DNA of 64,000 nucleotides. It comes from Larix kaempferi. Taxonomy: Eukaryota; Streptophyta; Pinopsida; Pinales; Pinaceae. The translations under genes were made by a program, and so were the position numbers. The notes beneath the pieces are model-generated. The model was not told the origin of the DNA. It worked only from the letters and a program-made list of their open reading frames with translations, and did no database searches. Position 1 is the stretch's first letter; each line of letters opens with the position of its first letter. The DNA is taken from the NCBI GenBank assembly GCA_027924585.1, contig BSBM01001138.1, forward strand, positions 7,674,001 to 7,738,000, written 5' to 3'. Shown piece by piece: positions 32,950-43,779 of this stretch.

Positions 32950-34010
32950 ATTGAATGCCAATCATCATTGAAATCTATAAAAGTTACCTTATTACTAAAT
33001 TGTTTCTTAAACAAAATTTATAGATGCTCTTTCATTGATAAGACTTCATTAATGGTGGCATCAAATTTTTCCATGCTAATTGGGTTAATGATAGTACCCT
33101 TATCCATGGTTTGGATTTCAAATGTAGTAACCTTCCTTGATTCAAATAGTTCAATTAAGGTTTCTTTCATGTTTTTTTGTTACATCTTTTTCTCATTTTT
33201 CAACCTTTTCGTTTCTACATGTAGAGTTTTATTATGGTTCCTGAAATAAGAAACTCCATCCGCATTGGTCAGTAGTTTTTAACTAATATTTTTAATCTCT
33301 TTCTTGCGAGCATTTTTTATGCTGTTATTTTGTTGTTGTATCACTTTTATTTGTAGTTGAGATTGGTGAACTTATGTATCTCAGCACTCCATTTTCCTTT
33401 AGGTTTGCACAATTTCTTCATCTTTGTTGACAAGAAATTTGTTGAAATATCTAATATTTCCTTCTAAATCATCATAATGTTGTTGCAAATACTCATTATA
33501 TTGGACTGCACTATCTAGATGAATCAACACTTGATTCTTCACTTGTAAGTCACATTTTTTTTTCACTGGTGCTCGAAATTATTTTTCTAATTCATTTGTT
33601 TTATTGACCTCCTCTACTTATTTACAATGTAAGGTATGTACTTCATTTGTGACAAATTGGTGTTGTTCACATAATTTATTTACTTTGAATCCATTCTTCC
33701 AAAGATTCTAGATTGAAGCGAACTAGACATTTCACTTCATTGGACAAACACAAGTCCATATCCCCTTCACCTGTGATAATAACATGGAGATCATGGGAAT
33801 CTTGTTCAATTCCTAAAATTATTAGTTCACTCTCTATTGAAGATATATAAGAATGAATAGCCCCAAAGTAAATTGGAAGACCTTATCTTGATTTGCATGC
33901 CCTCTCCAATTATTTTTCCATTTTGTTGTTTCAAGTGACATAATGAATTACCCAATATAGTTACGATGGTCCTACACCCAAGATTTATAGGCTAAGTTCA
34001 TTCATTCTAT
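32950..34010 (-). pseudogene. antisense helical ORF, copy C, first tandem copy
   Basis: Minus strand, N- to C-terminal: KVNKLCEQHQFVTNEVHTLH, then CDLQVKNQVLIHLDSAVQYN and YLQQHYDDLEGNIRYFNKFL. A Gln/Asn-rich helical part follows (LQIKVIQQQNNSIKNARKKE), then KETLIELFESRKVTTFEIQ, MDKGTIINPISMEK and INEVLSM. It is rich in charged and Gln residues with heptad-like spacing, suggesting a coiled coil. There are a few stops. The family is not recognised. It lies in the place where pol would be expected, but in antisense to gag. Confidence 0.5.
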
Positions 34011-34064
34011 AGAAATCTAAACATCTTCAATTGTCAACTATGTTTCCTCAATATATTCAACCCC

Positions 34065-34189
<125 letters not shown>

Positions 34190-34289
34190 CACTACACCAC
34201 CTTATCTTCTCCTTGAACATAACTTTCTCTTTAACTTTCTTAAAATCATCTTGAGTTACCTTCATATGCATTTCTCCCAAAGTAATCGA

Positions 34290-35400
34290 CATGTTAATAT
34301 TTAATATTTTCATATCCATTGGTGTATTAATAGCTTCATTAGTAATCGATAGAATGGCAACATCACTGAATCTATAGATGTTACTTTATCACTAAATTGC
34401 TTCTTGAACTCAATTTTTGGATATGCATTCATTGATAATACTTCATTAATGATGACAATGGGTTTTCCCACATTGATTGGGTCAACGACAGAACCCTTAT
34501 CCATGTTTTGGCTTTCAAGCTTAATAATTTTCCCTGATTCAACGAGATCAATTAAGGTTTCTTTGATGAATTGGTTCTTTTTTTTGTTTTTTCTTCTTCT
34601 CACTTTTCAACTTCTTCATTTATGCAAGTAGAGTTTTACTATGATTCCTCAAGTAAGAAAATTTCATCCTCAGTATTGGTTGACATTTTTTTACTAATAT
34701 TTTAATCTCTTTCTTGTGAGTGTTTTTTATGTTGTTATTATGTTGTTGCATCTCTTTTATTTGTAGTTGAAAATTGAAATTGGTGAACTTCTATATCTTG
34801 TCACTCCATTTTATTTTGGGTTTGCATAATTTATTTGTCTTTGATGATAATAATTTTGTTCAAATCTCTAATCACCCCTTCTAAATCGTAATAACATTGT
34901 TGTGAAGACTCGTCATCATATTGGACCACAATATCTTGATGAATCAACACTTGATCCTTCACTTGTAAGTCACAAATTTCTTTCACTGGTGCTTGATTTT
35001 TTTAATATTTGTTTTGTCTTGTTAAGCTCCTATTCTAATTTAGATTGTGGGTTTCGTAATTCATTTATCAGAGACTATTTGTGTTCGCATAATTTATTTA
35101 TTTTGGAGCCATTCTTCTTAGAAGCTTCCAAATTGAAGCAAACTAGGTGTTTCACTTCACTTCACAAGCACATGTCCATATTCCCATCTCTTGTGTTAAT
35201 AAGATGGATACCATGGGAATCTTTTTCAATTCATGGAAATATTAGTTCACTCTATATTGAATATATATGGAAAAAAAATCCCCAAAGTAAATTGGAATAC
35301 CTTCTTTTGATTCGCATTCCCTCTCCAACTCCCCCAATTGCCATTTTTTCATTTCAAGTGATGAAATGAGTTTTCCAATTCAGTTATGATTGTCATGGAC
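34290..35400 (-). pseudogene. antisense helical ORF, second tandem copy
   Basis: This parallels 32950-34010 with period about 1390 bp. The best-preserved piece is 34310-34603 on the minus strand: FIKETLIDLVESGKIIKLES, MDKGSVVDPINVGKP, IINEVLSMNAYPKIEFKKQF and SDKVTSIDSVMLPFYRLLMK. Upstream on that strand is CDLQVKDQVLIHQDIVVQYD. The conserved core across copies is KETLIxLxES, QxMDKG and INEVLSM. Unlike the first copy, this one continues past FKKQFSDKV without a break. Confidence 0.5.
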
Positions 35401-35504
35401 CAAATATTTATAGGTTAATTGTATTCTTTCTATAGAGTGTTGAAAATTTCTTACTGCCAAATCCATTTCCTCTATATCTTTAACCCTTCTAAATTGTACA
35501 CACA

Positions 35505-35655
35505 CATATCATTTGAAGAAAGTATTTTTCATTCTCATGTGAATAAAAAATACGTCGTTTTTCCTTGGAAAAAATACATAAACTTAACTAGAAATATCTT
35601 GACAGGAAAAAAATTGTATTTTTTATTCACATGAGAATTAAAAATATATTCTTTA
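35505..35655. repeat. hairpin MITE-like element
   Basis: A perfect 23-bp inverted repeat lies at 35531-35553 and 35616-35638 (ATTCTCATGTGAATAAAAAA and onward), with a 62-bp spacer. Weaker pairing extends outward (GAAAGTATTTTTC against GAATATATTTTTA). No clear TSD. It is probably a small inverted-repeat element. Confidence 0.65.
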
Positions 35656-35879
35656 GATGCTAAAAGCATAGTACAATCAAACATGCTTTTCATGGGAAAT
35701 TATGCACAAAGGTGTGCACCCTCTCCCATGTTAGATGAAATCCATTTAGGTTGTTGACTAGGCCCTGTATTTAGAAACAAAAAGCAAATGTGATAACCCC
35801 AAAGTAGATCTTGCAAGTCTTTGTTGGTGAAATAAAAATAAATAAAAACAAAAATAACTTAAAATGGGAAAATATCATG
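35656..35879. other. spacer, no gene seen
   Basis: AT-rich sequence between the hairpin element and the gypsy gag remnant. No coding or repeat signature was recognised. Confidence 0.5.
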
Positions 35880-38230
35880 CCCCTCGGCATTAGCTGTTGG
35901 ATCCTACACTTGTGGGTTCGTCACACTCAGTGGATGGGATTATAGGGTCAATTTCCCAACAAGGAAAGGGTCATTCCCCTCTTACTTCTATGTAATTCAA
36001 CATGGCACTGTAGTACCCACCCATCCCTCCTGTATCGACACCCTCTGCTCCTATACCAATTCCTCCACTTGGTAAGTTACAGTATGAACCCTATAGTCCT
36101 ACTCATCCCAATCCCAGTAAAGCATCGATGATACCTCCACCGCCAATGGCACAAGTCGCTCCTACATCTATATCCTATGGATCATAAGCCTCATTTATCC
36201 CACCAATGGGGTATAACCCTTATTACCCGTTTCCATGTCCTACTAGTTAAACCCAACACCTCACATGGGGGTAAATCTAGTTCAACCTTCCTTCACACAA
36301 CAAAATCAACAATTTGAGCAGTTGAACGCAACAAATCCCCAGAACCCTCAAAATCATGGGAAGAAGAAGGGAAAAAACAAATAGAACTAGCAATAGGGTC
36401 AAGGGGGCAACCCCCTTCCCCAGTAAAACCAGAATCCGGATAATCGGAATGCAGGGGAAAATAACCTCCCCAAAAAAGCGAAGAACGCTAACCTGAGGAC
36501 CAATTACTCCTACTCCATTTGCAGAGAATAGGGTTATTTTCCTCTTATCCTTGACTTCCAACAATTGGTGGAAGACAAGAAGAATACAACAATAAATCCT
36601 CCTCAGGCCCCTAACCATACATAACCCCAAACCGTTGTATTACAACAACCCTTTTCCAATCAAGGGGTCATTACTTAACAATAGGAAACCTGCCCCTCCG
36701 ATGATGGATCCTTCCAAAACAACTACACGCTGGATGTTAACCTGCAAACTAGAGCCAAAGGTTATGATAGGCATGAAGCCCCCCCAAGTGGAAGACTTAC
36801 CTATCCCCTCGGGGGGCCCTTTGTAGATACCATGCCCAAGTTGTGAACATATCCCACGGATCCCCAAGGTCCCACTTAGGCGCACCCCCAATAAACCCCC
36901 TATATGAAAGCCACCCATAATTACATTATTGTGGATGACTTGGCTCAATCATTCGTCACGATGTCCACATTAAAGGTGCTACAGTATTACCCAACTCAAT
37001 GAAATCCATTAATTAAAGCACTTGGCACCATCAACCCTTCTGGATCATGCCTTATGACTTCTGATCTCAACAAAGGTGAACCACGACTACCCTCATCAGT
37101 CACATTCCAAGTCCTTGTTACAGTAAAAAACATTATGATTCATTGATGAAGGTGCATCCACATGTTTAATGTCCTCTAATGTTTGGAAATGATTTGGATC
37201 ACCTGAGTTAGTCCCCTTATCTATCGCTCTCCGTGCATATGACAAGAGACCATCCCAACCTCAGGGGTTGTACCAAAATATCCCTATTGAGTTGGGGGGA
37301 AAGATGGTCATGACTGACATCGAAGTAGTTAGTGCACAACTCAATTACAACATCCTCTTAGGTCGTAGTTACTTGTATACCATGAAGGCCGTCACATCCT
37401 TAGTCTTCCGCATCATGATGTTCCCTTTCAATGGGAAAATAGTCACCCTTGACCAACTCAACTACTATGACCACAATACCAACACCAATCGCAACAATTC
37501 CCTTCCCACTGTCATTAGGACAAGTCAACCCCCTTACATTGATATTGGCCCCAGAGTGTATAAGGACTCTTCCTTGCTAGGGGTGTACTCTGGTCGGCCA
37601 CCTAAGATCCTCGCATCAATCGATGGCCTTATGTGCACCATTTTCACCGCTAAAAATGTGCCCACCTCCCCCTCGACATCATCATTGGCACCTCAACTGA
37701 GCCATGGAGTTGAACAAACCTTGAGTCCATCATTACCTACTATCTTCCAAACACCATTCTTGTACCCCCTCACAGGCGTCCAAGGGACCCAATTATGGAT
37801 CAATTGAATCTACTTGGACTCACTTTAGGTATACTTGTGTGGTACCTTACATCACCAAACCCAGAGATGGATTCAAATCCCATATCCCATTATGAGTTTG
37901 TCACTACCTCAGTTGTTTCCCCTTCTAGGATGGTCACGCCATCTATACTTCAAGTCAAACCTATGACATACGCCACTAAACCAACACCAGAAGTCGCTAA
38001 AGACACTAATGGGGGCATGATACAACCTAAGTTAAAATCCCCCCTCATACCCAATCTTACACCTAAATCATCATCAGGGGTTTCTAATCCTAACGCGGGG
38101 AGCTTAACCCAACAATGGTTCAAATCCCCAGTAATGACCAATACTCACACACAAAGGGTCACTCCACCATTTGATCTCCGCGAGAAAAAAGGCCACATGA
38201 CCAACTTGTTCCCCACCTTGCCATAGCTTA
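35880..38230 (+). pseudogene. Ty3/gypsy gag end and aspartic protease, decayed
   Basis: A Pro-rich gag segment (about 35990-36240: PPIPPVSTPSAPIPIPPLG, PPPPMAQVAPTSISYG) precedes a knuckle-like YSICREYGYFPLIL (about 36515-36560) in which most Cys and His are lost. The protease follows at about 37139-37490: FIDEGASTCLMSSNVW (active-site loop), LPxELGGK-like IPIELGGKMVMTDIEVVSAQ, LNYNILLGRSYLYTMKAV and FNGKIVTLDQLNYYD. This pattern matches the DEGAS / LLGRSWVYAM class of plant gypsy proteases. Frames 37268-37807 and 37795-38226 remain open; the gag is full of stops. RT and integrase are not seen downstream. Confidence 0.75.
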
Positions 38231-40600
38231 GGAATTTTCTCAACACCCCTGCTAGTGTGACACATGCACCACCCACATGGCAGGGGGCACCTCATCTTTG
38301 CCCAACTTTCCCACTAAGTCCAAATCATTGTGTACCAATCATGGATGTTTGATTTGCTTCTAGTTTGCAAATTATGCACATCATTGTCCCGAACTCCCTC
38401 GCTCTTGGGACACTTTGGAGACCATTCGCCTCACTCAACCTTTGTAAGCAAATTATTCACCTCAACCCTAGGAAAAAAATTCCATAAATGTGGTCACTAC
38501 CTCGGTGACCACACCTATTGCGCCTATCTCAGAACTAGCCATCACAACAGTTCCCACTATTGAGACTACAATGCTAGAACCCCCCACCTTTGGATCTTAC
38601 GATGACAACACAACATAATGGATGCTCATCCTATAGGCATCATATGCACATGATCCCTTCCAAGGCCATCGCAACCATTTTCGTTTGCTAGCACCACACA
38701 AGTACTCCATGTGTTGGTTCTTAATTTTGCATTGTCAATACATTTGTCATGTTCCTTATTACACTTGGGTATTTGTGCCATATGTGCAGGACAACAAACA
38801 CGACTTGACTACCTCTTGATTTTCCATTATAAAAAAAAGAATCCACCCCTCATCAATGGCATCAGAATTCTATCACAGGTATCATCTCGAAACTGGCATA
38901 TAGGCAATGCCTTCCCTCTGTTTGCATTTCACTTACCAAACATTCACATTGATAACCATAGGGTCCCCATCCCTATAATGATATGCCATCAATATCACTG
39001 GCGAGGGTAGCATATTTCCTCCATGGGTGTGTGCACCATTGCATCCCAGTCATTATTTGACACCCATGATGTCGAGCCCCCATAAGCCCGAGGAAATTTA
39101 TACAGCTTGAAACGATTAACCCATATTTCCTCATTTTATAGCTGCGCATTTACTGCCCCACTTTCAACAGTCAACGAAATCAAACTCCTCAGCACATGTT
39201 ACAATCAAGCAAGTCAGTCGACCACTCATACCTCTATGAGCACTCTACCATCTGCAATCTTCTTTGTACCACCCCCCCCCTCTAAGACACCAATGGGCTC
39301 CCCACCCCCCGAAGCAACCAATTCTATCCAGTTATTCTAGCAAGAAAAATCTACATGGAATTGATTCATGGGGAACCCTTCTTCGCGTTTGCAAAGCAAC
39401 GCTCACATCATTTTGGAAATGATTCCCCGACTCACTTAAAACTGAGGGAAATTCTCCCATCATCAAATTGATTCCCTGATTTGCTCAAAACTGCGGGAAT
39501 ACCACCCATCATGAAATTGGTCCCTCGACACCCTCAAAACCATGCGGAACCCACTTGTTATTCTTTATGTACAAATTATTCCCCAATCTGCTCAAAACTG
39601 TGGGAACATCACTATTCTTTTGGTAGAAACCCTTGGTCGCCTTTGATTAATGTCGTCAAGTTTCACTACCCCCAGCATTATGAATTTTTTCAGTCACCAT
39701 CATTCTTAGTGTTGTGTCCCCCACAAAGTCCTTCATCTGCAGTTTGTCTCCCTCCATTACAACATGTACCTTTATTTTGAAGCATGATGTCGTCCATGAC
39801 TCCCCCAGATGACATCGATCAAAAGAAGTCACGAGCCTCACACTTACTAGCCAGTTTTTTTCTAGGTCTGTTAGTCCAACAGTTCGTTACAAAATGATCT
39901 TGGTTATTAGGATAAGACCCTCATCTTATCATATACTTCAACTCTCATCGACACCAAATAACCATATTTTGAGGGTTGTAGTAGTTGTAGTTGTATCTTT
40001 GGGTCCCTTTAAATCAGTATAAGACATCACCTTGAACTAAGTAGGGAGAGCCCTTAGTGCTCCTTACCTTAGTGGTATCTCCTAGCTCGACATCAAAACA
40101 TATATCACATCAGGGAGAGTTATACATTTCGAAGGTAGTGGTGTTCACATTTATCAATCATCAATAGTTCGGTGAGGTCCTACATTCAACACCCTCACTA
40201 GTATTCTGGTCTCCCACCCCCATGGGATTGTCATGGTTATCAACAATGCCACTTATTCAACACCTGTAACAACATTTCCAGTTTCATTTACTATTGCATG
40301 GATCGAAGCTTCCTTCATCCATGTGCCAACAATGTATTGAATTGGCCCCTTGGTCTATTCATATTGTAGCCACTTTGGTAGATTTTCACGAGCATGGGTA
40401 TGCTCGCGTTGTTTGCATAAAACACTATTCTTTGTTCTAGCTTCACCATCAATATTCCCCCATGGGAGGACCCTATTCTTACACACATGATTTATAGCTT
40501 TCAATAACACCAGAGAGCACAAAAGAAACAATGATGCAGTATTGGCCCTACAGTACCCTCCAAACCTCATACATCAAGGGGCATCTATTAACGCATAAAT
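38231..40600 (+). other. decayed, possibly gypsy-derived DNA; no clear gene
   Basis: Relatively C-rich on the plus strand, like the gag-protease remnant before it, so it may be the spacer or further part of that element. No RT, RNase H or integrase motif was found. The short open frames here are not supported by any recognisable pattern. Confidence 0.4.
39421..39630. repeat. four imperfect tandem units of 49-57 bp
   Basis: Units beginning near 39421, 39470, 39520 and 39577 each contain ATTCCCC or a close variant (ATTCCCT, GTCCCT) and the core CTCAAAACTGNGGGAA (or a variant). Spacings of 49, 50 and 57 bp are not consistent multiples of three, so this is not a conserved protein repeat. Confidence 0.7.
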
Positions 40601-41212
40601 CTCACACACATGCAACATTTTTGTAATTCACACAATAAAGCATCATCAACATATAGCATGCAGCTCACCAAAGACATTCTCATCAAATCCAAGAAGCAAT
40701 ACGAATCAAGAAATGCCAAAGAATAGTCAAAAGACAAGGATCAAGCAAGTGCTTCTCTGCATTGGTTCTTTAAGCTTTCTAGCATTTAGTGTGGACAAAA
40801 TAGGCCTCCCTAAGGCATATTTTTAGCTTCTCTTTGAATCCTTCACCTCCTAGGTGACACCACATGTATTTTCTTGATCATTGGGCAATCTAAAGTGGTT
40901 CATGCATTGGTTCTTTGCTATGGTTTGCACCCTCTTGTTCTCTTACTGGTAGAAAAATGGGTGATAAATTACCAAGTGACCAAAAACGTTGGTCACCAAA
41001 TGAAATAAATGACTAAACCACAAAAAGAATTGGTCGCCATAGTGTTTTTAAGTGAAATATGACCAAATTTGAGCAATTTTAAGTGATCACAACTAAAAAT
41101 GACTAAAATAAATGACTAATTTAGTCATGGGATAAAAAATATGACTAATTTAGTCATGGGATACAAAATATGACTAGACAATCTAAGTTAATAATTATAT
41201 AATATGTCCTTG
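40601..41212. other. intergenic DNA with repeated GACTAA/GTCATGGGAT motifs
   Basis: No gene seen. ATGACTAATTTAGTCATGGG occurs twice (near 41110-41160) and related TGACCAA/TGACTAA words are scattered from 40970. Repeated short words of this sort can mark the subterminal part of a DNA transposon, but I could not find matching ends. Confidence 0.45.
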
Positions 41213-41320
41213 TTAAAATTTACGAAATTGTAATAATTTTATTACAATTTCGTAAATTTTAATGTTGCAGATGGATTCAGGGGTCTCTGAATCCATCTTC
41301 AACGTTAAAATTTATGAAAT
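41213..41320. repeat. two overlapping strong hairpins
   Basis: Hairpin 1: perfect 23-bp arms at 41213-41235 and 41240-41262 around a 4-nt loop. Hairpin 2: arms at about 41247-41280 and 41287-41320 (ending GATGGATTCAG / CTGAATCCATC) around GGGTCT, with few mismatches. The right arm of hairpin 1 is also the left arm of hairpin 2, so the same segment has three alternating inverted copies. This looks like a MITE rearranged on itself. Confidence 0.8.
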
Positions 41321-42392
41321 CTTAAAAATTCATTGTCAAAATTGGAATTTTCCATTGTTCGAACAATGCATAATTCCCTCTTTTTCAATAGGATCTGCTT
41401 CAGATGTTTTTATTGTCTAATTTCAATCCCCAATTACAATTTGTCTGAGGAGCATTGTTAATCACTAGTATGAAAATGGGTAGCCAAATGAGAACCTATT
41501 AAACTTTGTTGCAAAACCATTCCGTCTATACTTTTGTATCTAGGACGATGTGCGTGTTGTGTGCATACCTTGTTTCACTATTTTTGCTTCCGTATGCCCC
41601 CTTCGACACACTTGTCAAATTTAATCTTATGTGGCATCATGTGTCATGTTGAGTCATTCCATGGAGTTAGTCGTTTCTCGCTATAAGCATCATCATGTCA
41701 TGATTGTTATACCATTGGGTTCAGCTCATCATGTCGGTCACATCCATGTTTCATTTGATGAAAATCGTCATCATTTGTCTATTTTGATAGTCTGTCAAAG
41801 TTTCAGCAAGTGCATGTATTCTGATTCATGATCACCAGAAATTCTCAATTTCTCGTCCTCCATTAATTTACAAACCATAACCATGCACCATTATTGTCAC
41901 TTCGTCTAAGCTCAAAAAGTTGAAAATCCCCCCCTTGGCTATCTCCTTACATTTGAAAGCGTCAGTGACCCCTATTTAAAGAAAAAAATATCTCCCCTCA
42001 TTTGACTTAGTGTGGTTGAGTCGAGTCTTGGATTAAATAAACAAAATAACTAAATTAATGCATTGAAAATAACTATTGTAAAAAACTAATATTAATATAA
42101 TATGTTTTTAATATTAATATGTTTTAATATTAATATAAATATGAATATGAATATTAATGTTAATATTAATATTAGTATAAGTATTAATATGTTTTTAATA
42201 TTAATATTAATATATAAAATGTTTTAAAAATTATATTATACATAACATAATAATATTAATTCATTTAAAAATAATTAAATTCACAAGCGGGAACCCCACA
42301 AAATCAATTGGTTTTTTTGGGGGTTTTGATGTTTGACATTCATATTATCTTCCACTACAGGATCTGCAAATTGGCTCATCTCCGGGTGCAAA
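41321..42392. other. AT-rich DNA, no gene seen; TAATAT low-complexity tract
   Basis: From about 42085 to 42235 the sequence is an irregular run of ATTAATAT/AATATGTTTT words. The rest shows no gene. A stretch near 41640-41830 is open but has no recognisable protein pattern. Confidence 0.5.
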
Positions 42393-43779
42393 TGTCACAT
42401 CCCCTCCCATCGATCCAACGCAAGGAAGGGAACATGACACTAACATTATGGGATTTTACAAACTCAAGCCCCGTCACCATGAACAAATTCATGTAAGCAC
42501 ATAAAACACATATGTGTGCAGATGCATGACCAAATAAACACAACGGAATGAAACATTATCCACACACATATCTATCATGCATTCAACATATAATCAGAAC
42601 AATCAATAATAAAAAATATTGCAGAAGTAAAACACATAGAGAATACTTATCTTGATGGCGAAGTTGTCCCGAACAACTAGCTATGCAGCTGCAACGTTCC
42701 ACCCAGCCATATGCCAATTATGTTCATCAATCTCTCAACACAATTGCCACCCCCAAGCTCATGCACAGCAAGATGAACATCACATCTAAGCCAAGCCAGC
42801 CCATAGCTGGGTTTATCAAGCCAAATGTGAACCCTCTTCTATTTTATTTTTTTGGATGCTTGCACTCAAGCTCAAGACAAAGCAATGGATACCCATAACT
42901 CATGCCCCAACATACTCTTTCTACACACAACAAGCACAATTGTTGGCATAGAAAAAAATTTCCAACTGTGAAATGCACAAAACAAAATGTCCATGGATTT
43001 TCCTCAAACTGTGGCACCCAAATTGAGTTGTGGGAAGGGAAATCAACCACGGGGAGCAAAACCGATTTCTCCCATAGGTATATACACATTTAAATGGAAA
43101 AAAGTCCTCTCGGGACCCCCAAATCGGATTCATCTTCTTCCCCACTATTCTATATCACAAAACTCCCTTCTCCTAGTTGAGAATGAAGGAAACACGGGGA
43201 AAAACGTGGAGAAAAACGCCCAGCAAGCACAAAACTCGCGAGAGAGAAAAAATCATGGGTGAAGAATGGATTGGGAAGCAAATTTGTGGCTCTTTCCTTG
43301 CCCAAGAATCCAAACACAAATTTCCAAAAATGGTGGCTTGCTCATACCCGAATTTGAATAGCCATGCCTCTCCATTTCCCCAAGAAATAACTATTTCAAT
43401 CAACTCTTGGGAGAAATAAATGATTGGGTACAAAAGTCAACATGGATGGTTGAAAGTTCATAGGTTCTCTCATTGACACTTGACTTGAATTTATTGGCTC
43501 CAAGGGTTTGAATATTTCCCTCCCAATTCTTTGTAAAAATCATGCCCCCATACTCTTGTTGCATTGCATTGCATAGTTAGTTGTGGGTATTTTATTAAAA
43601 TGCATATTTACATGATATTTACGATTTCTATTGTGCATGGCTAGCATGCAAACCATATGCATCAATTTTAATGCTAAATGGATGGTGGGGCCTTGGCCTT
43701 GAGCTCCTCACCATGATTTCATAACGATATTACATCATTTACATGTTAAATGAAATGGGGTCAAAATCAGGATATTACA
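42393..43779 (-). repeat. putative solo gypsy LTR, 1387 bp
   Basis: The plus strand begins TGTCACATCCCC and ends CAGGATATTACA, so both element orientations start TGT and end ACA with related termini (TGTAATATCCTG and TGTCACATCCCC). The flanks GCAAA (42388-42392) and ACAAA (43780-43784) match at 4 of 5 bases, as expected for a 5-bp target-site duplication. No internal gypsy sequence adjoins either side, so it looks like a solo LTR left after LTR-LTR recombination. Minus orientation is preferred, because TGTAATATCC is the usual gypsy LTR start and the termini resemble those of the LTR at 57475-59535. Confidence 0.65.

Larger units (their letters stand above)
24118..33560. repeat. composite repeat, copy C (joined to copy A)
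   Basis: Copy C starts within the LINE RT remnant (minus strand CEGMEWVKSQGLE near 24130-24165, equivalent to 54765 in copy B). It then follows copy A from 9960 to the antisense ORF. It lacks the three LINE insertions of copy A but has its own 300-bp insertion (about 26310-26607) and the palindromic gypsy derivative (27448-30333). Head-to-tail arrangement with copy A suggests unequal exchange or a block duplication. Confidence 0.75.

Noticed and set aside
40930-41500. CACTA-type transposon with ends ACTGGTAGAAAAATGGG and CACTAGTATGAAAATGGG
   Set aside because: The two motifs are in direct, not inverted, orientation, and no 3-bp TSD or inner TIR was found.
41631-41831. His-rich frame of 66 codons
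   Set aside because: Short, no family pattern, in AT-rich repeat-like DNA.
43173-43433. Overlapping open frames on both strands
   Set aside because: They lie in the putative solo LTR, lack any domain pattern, and mirror each other.
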